From the NCBI RefSeq assembly GCF_900091555.1, contig NZ_FMCX01000001.1, positions 1,178,001 through 1,242,000 of the forward strand: a stretch of DNA of 64,000 nucleotides. The letters run 5' to 3'. This document shows, piece by piece, positions 63,140 through 64,000 of this stretch. Origin of the DNA: Micromonospora mirobrigensis (GTDB lineage: Bacteria; Actinomycetota; Actinomycetes; Mycobacteriales; Micromonosporaceae). Numbering within the stretch: the first letter of the stretch is position 1; every line of letters starts with the position of its first letter. The notes under the pieces were generated by a model. That model was not told the DNA's origin and did not search any database. It was given only the letters and a program-made list of their open reading frames with translations. The translations under genes were made by a program, and so were the position numbers.

Positions 63140-64000
63140 GGGAAGACCCGCCGGGCGGTCCGCAGGATCAGCACGAAGAACGGGCCGCCGAGCAGGGCGG
63201 TGACCACGCCGATCGGGATCTCCTGCGGGGCGGCGGCGGTCCGGGCCACCACGTCGGTCAGGGCCAGGAAGGCGCCGCCGAAGAGCATGGAGAGCGGCAG
63301 CACCACCCGGTAGCTGGAGCCGGCCAGCATCCGTACGGTGTGCGGCACGATGATCCCGACGAAGCCGATCAGGCCGGAGGCGGAGACGGCGGCGGCGGTG
63401 CCCAGCGAGGCGGCGGCGATCAGCAGGTAGCGGGAGCGTTGCGGGTGCAGCCCGAGGCTGGTCGCCTCGTCGTCGCCGAGGGAGAGCACGTCGAGTTCCC
63501 GCCGGTGCAGCAGCACCACCACGGCGGTGACCGCGAAGTACGGCAGGACCAGCCGGACGTCCTCCCAGCCGGCGGTGGCGAGCCGGCCGAGCAGCCAGGA
63601 GTAGACCGGCTGGATGGTGTCGGCGTGCCGTTGCAGCAGGTACGTCTGGCCGGCGGCGAGGAACGCGGAGACGGCCACCCCGGCCAGGATGAGGGTGGCC
63701 GGGGAGCGGTCCCGTCCGCCGGCCGCCCCGAGCAGGTACGTCATCAGCACCGCCCCGAGCGAGCCGACGAACGCGGCCAGCGGCACGGTCAGCGACATCC
63801 CGGTGAACACCTCGACGTTCGCCCCGAGGACGATCGCCACGGTCACCGCGAGTCCGGCGCCGGCCGCCACGCCCAGCAGGTACGGGTCGGCGAGCGGGTT
63901 GCGGAACACCCCCTGGTACGCCCCGCCGGCGAGGGCGAGCAGCGCCCCGACCAGCAGCCCGAGCACCGCCCGGGGCAGCCGCAGCTCGGTGACGATGGCG
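63136..64000 (-). CDS. FecCD-type ABC importer permease (5' end outside window)
   Basis: At least 288 residues are visible of a ~330-350-residue permease with 10 helices. The family signature RLPRAVLGLLVGALLALAGGAYQGVFRNPLADPYLLGVAAGAG is at the right edge, and GLIGFVGIIVPHTVRMLAG lies later; both are FecCD/BtuC hallmarks. It imports iron-siderophore, haem or cobalamin. The substrate-binding protein gene is presumably further right. The 3' end overlaps the ATPase start by 4 bp. Confidence 0.93.
   Translation of the reverse strand, partial: AIVTELRLPRAVLGLLVGALLALAGGAYQGVFRNPLADPYLLGVAAGAGLAVTVAIVLGANVEVFTGMSLTVPLAAFVGSLGAVLMTYLLGAAGGRDRSPATLILAGVAVSAFLAAGQTYLLQRHADTIQPVYSWLLGRLATAGWEDVRLVLPYFAVTAVVVLLHRRELDVLSLGDDEATSLGLHPQRSRYLLIAAASLGTAAAVSASGLIGFVGIIVPHTVRMLAGSSYRVVLPLSMLFGGAFLALTDVVARTAAAPQEIPIGVVTALLGGPFFVLILRTARRVFP

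Overview
The window is one contiguous piece of a high-GC actinobacterial chromosome, most likely Micromonospora or a close relative in the Micromonosporaceae. The support is strong GC bias at third codon positions, many GTG starts and 4-bp stop/start overlaps, a complete 14-gene nuo operon next to menaquinone genes, futalosine-pathway genes, ESX/type VII genes, and three copies of a 51-bp dispersed repeat (20 + 11 + 20 bp) of a type I associate with Micromonospora genomes. I see no rRNA, tRNA, CRISPR array, integrase, transposase or phage block, so this looks like core chromosome with a few lineage-specific insertions.

Layout. 1-2.0 kb: end of an unidentified gene, a membrane methyltransferase-like/DCC fusion and a TetR regulator. 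2.0-5.1 kb: a degenerate Fic-like gene divergent from acetyl-CoA synthetase. 5.4-10.6 kb: two tandem secreted M6 (immune inhibitor A-type) metalloproteases. 10.7-12.2 kb: a small lipoprotein and an alpha/beta hydrolase lacking the expected nucleophile. 12.2-19.6 kb: a partial type VII secretion locus (mycosin, two WXG100 proteins, EccE) with a 987-residue SseB-domain protein and a coupled 120-residue protein. 19.7-25.0 kb: holin-like membrane protein, GNAT, RarD, an ECF sigma/anti-sigma pair whose sigma gene seems to start with ATC, an IclR regulator and an MFS transporter.

25.0-45.2 kb is a respiratory block, all on the minus strand: long-chain polyprenyl diphosphate synthase, nuoN to nuoA (complex I), a MenJ-like reductase with a near-consensus Rex operator, a 74-residue ORF, and menG. 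45.3-48.2 kb: an LPVTG-anchored surface protein and mqnC. 48.5-52.2 kb: the phenylacetyl-CoA epoxidase operon paaABCDE. 52.6-54.5 kb: two coupled beta-lactamase-fold proteins. 54.5-57.3 kb: mqnA, then an ArsR/MFS pair with an inverted repeat across the MFS start codon. 57.5-64.0 kb: a HelD-like helicase, an ABC-2 exporter, a two-domain VOC protein, and the ATPase plus part of the permease of a FecCD-type importer.

The genes combine most clearly around the quinone pool. MqnA and MqnC build the naphthoquinone ring, the polyprenyl synthase supplies the side chain, MenG methylates the ring, the MenJ-like enzyme probably saturates a side-chain unit, and Nuo reduces the product with NADH. A Rex site inside this block would tie it to the NADH/NAD+ ratio. 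The least explained items are the SseB protein with its coupled small neighbour, the non-AUG sigma start, the repeat that supplies the C-terminus of an ABC ATPase, and the hairpin over the MFS start codon.
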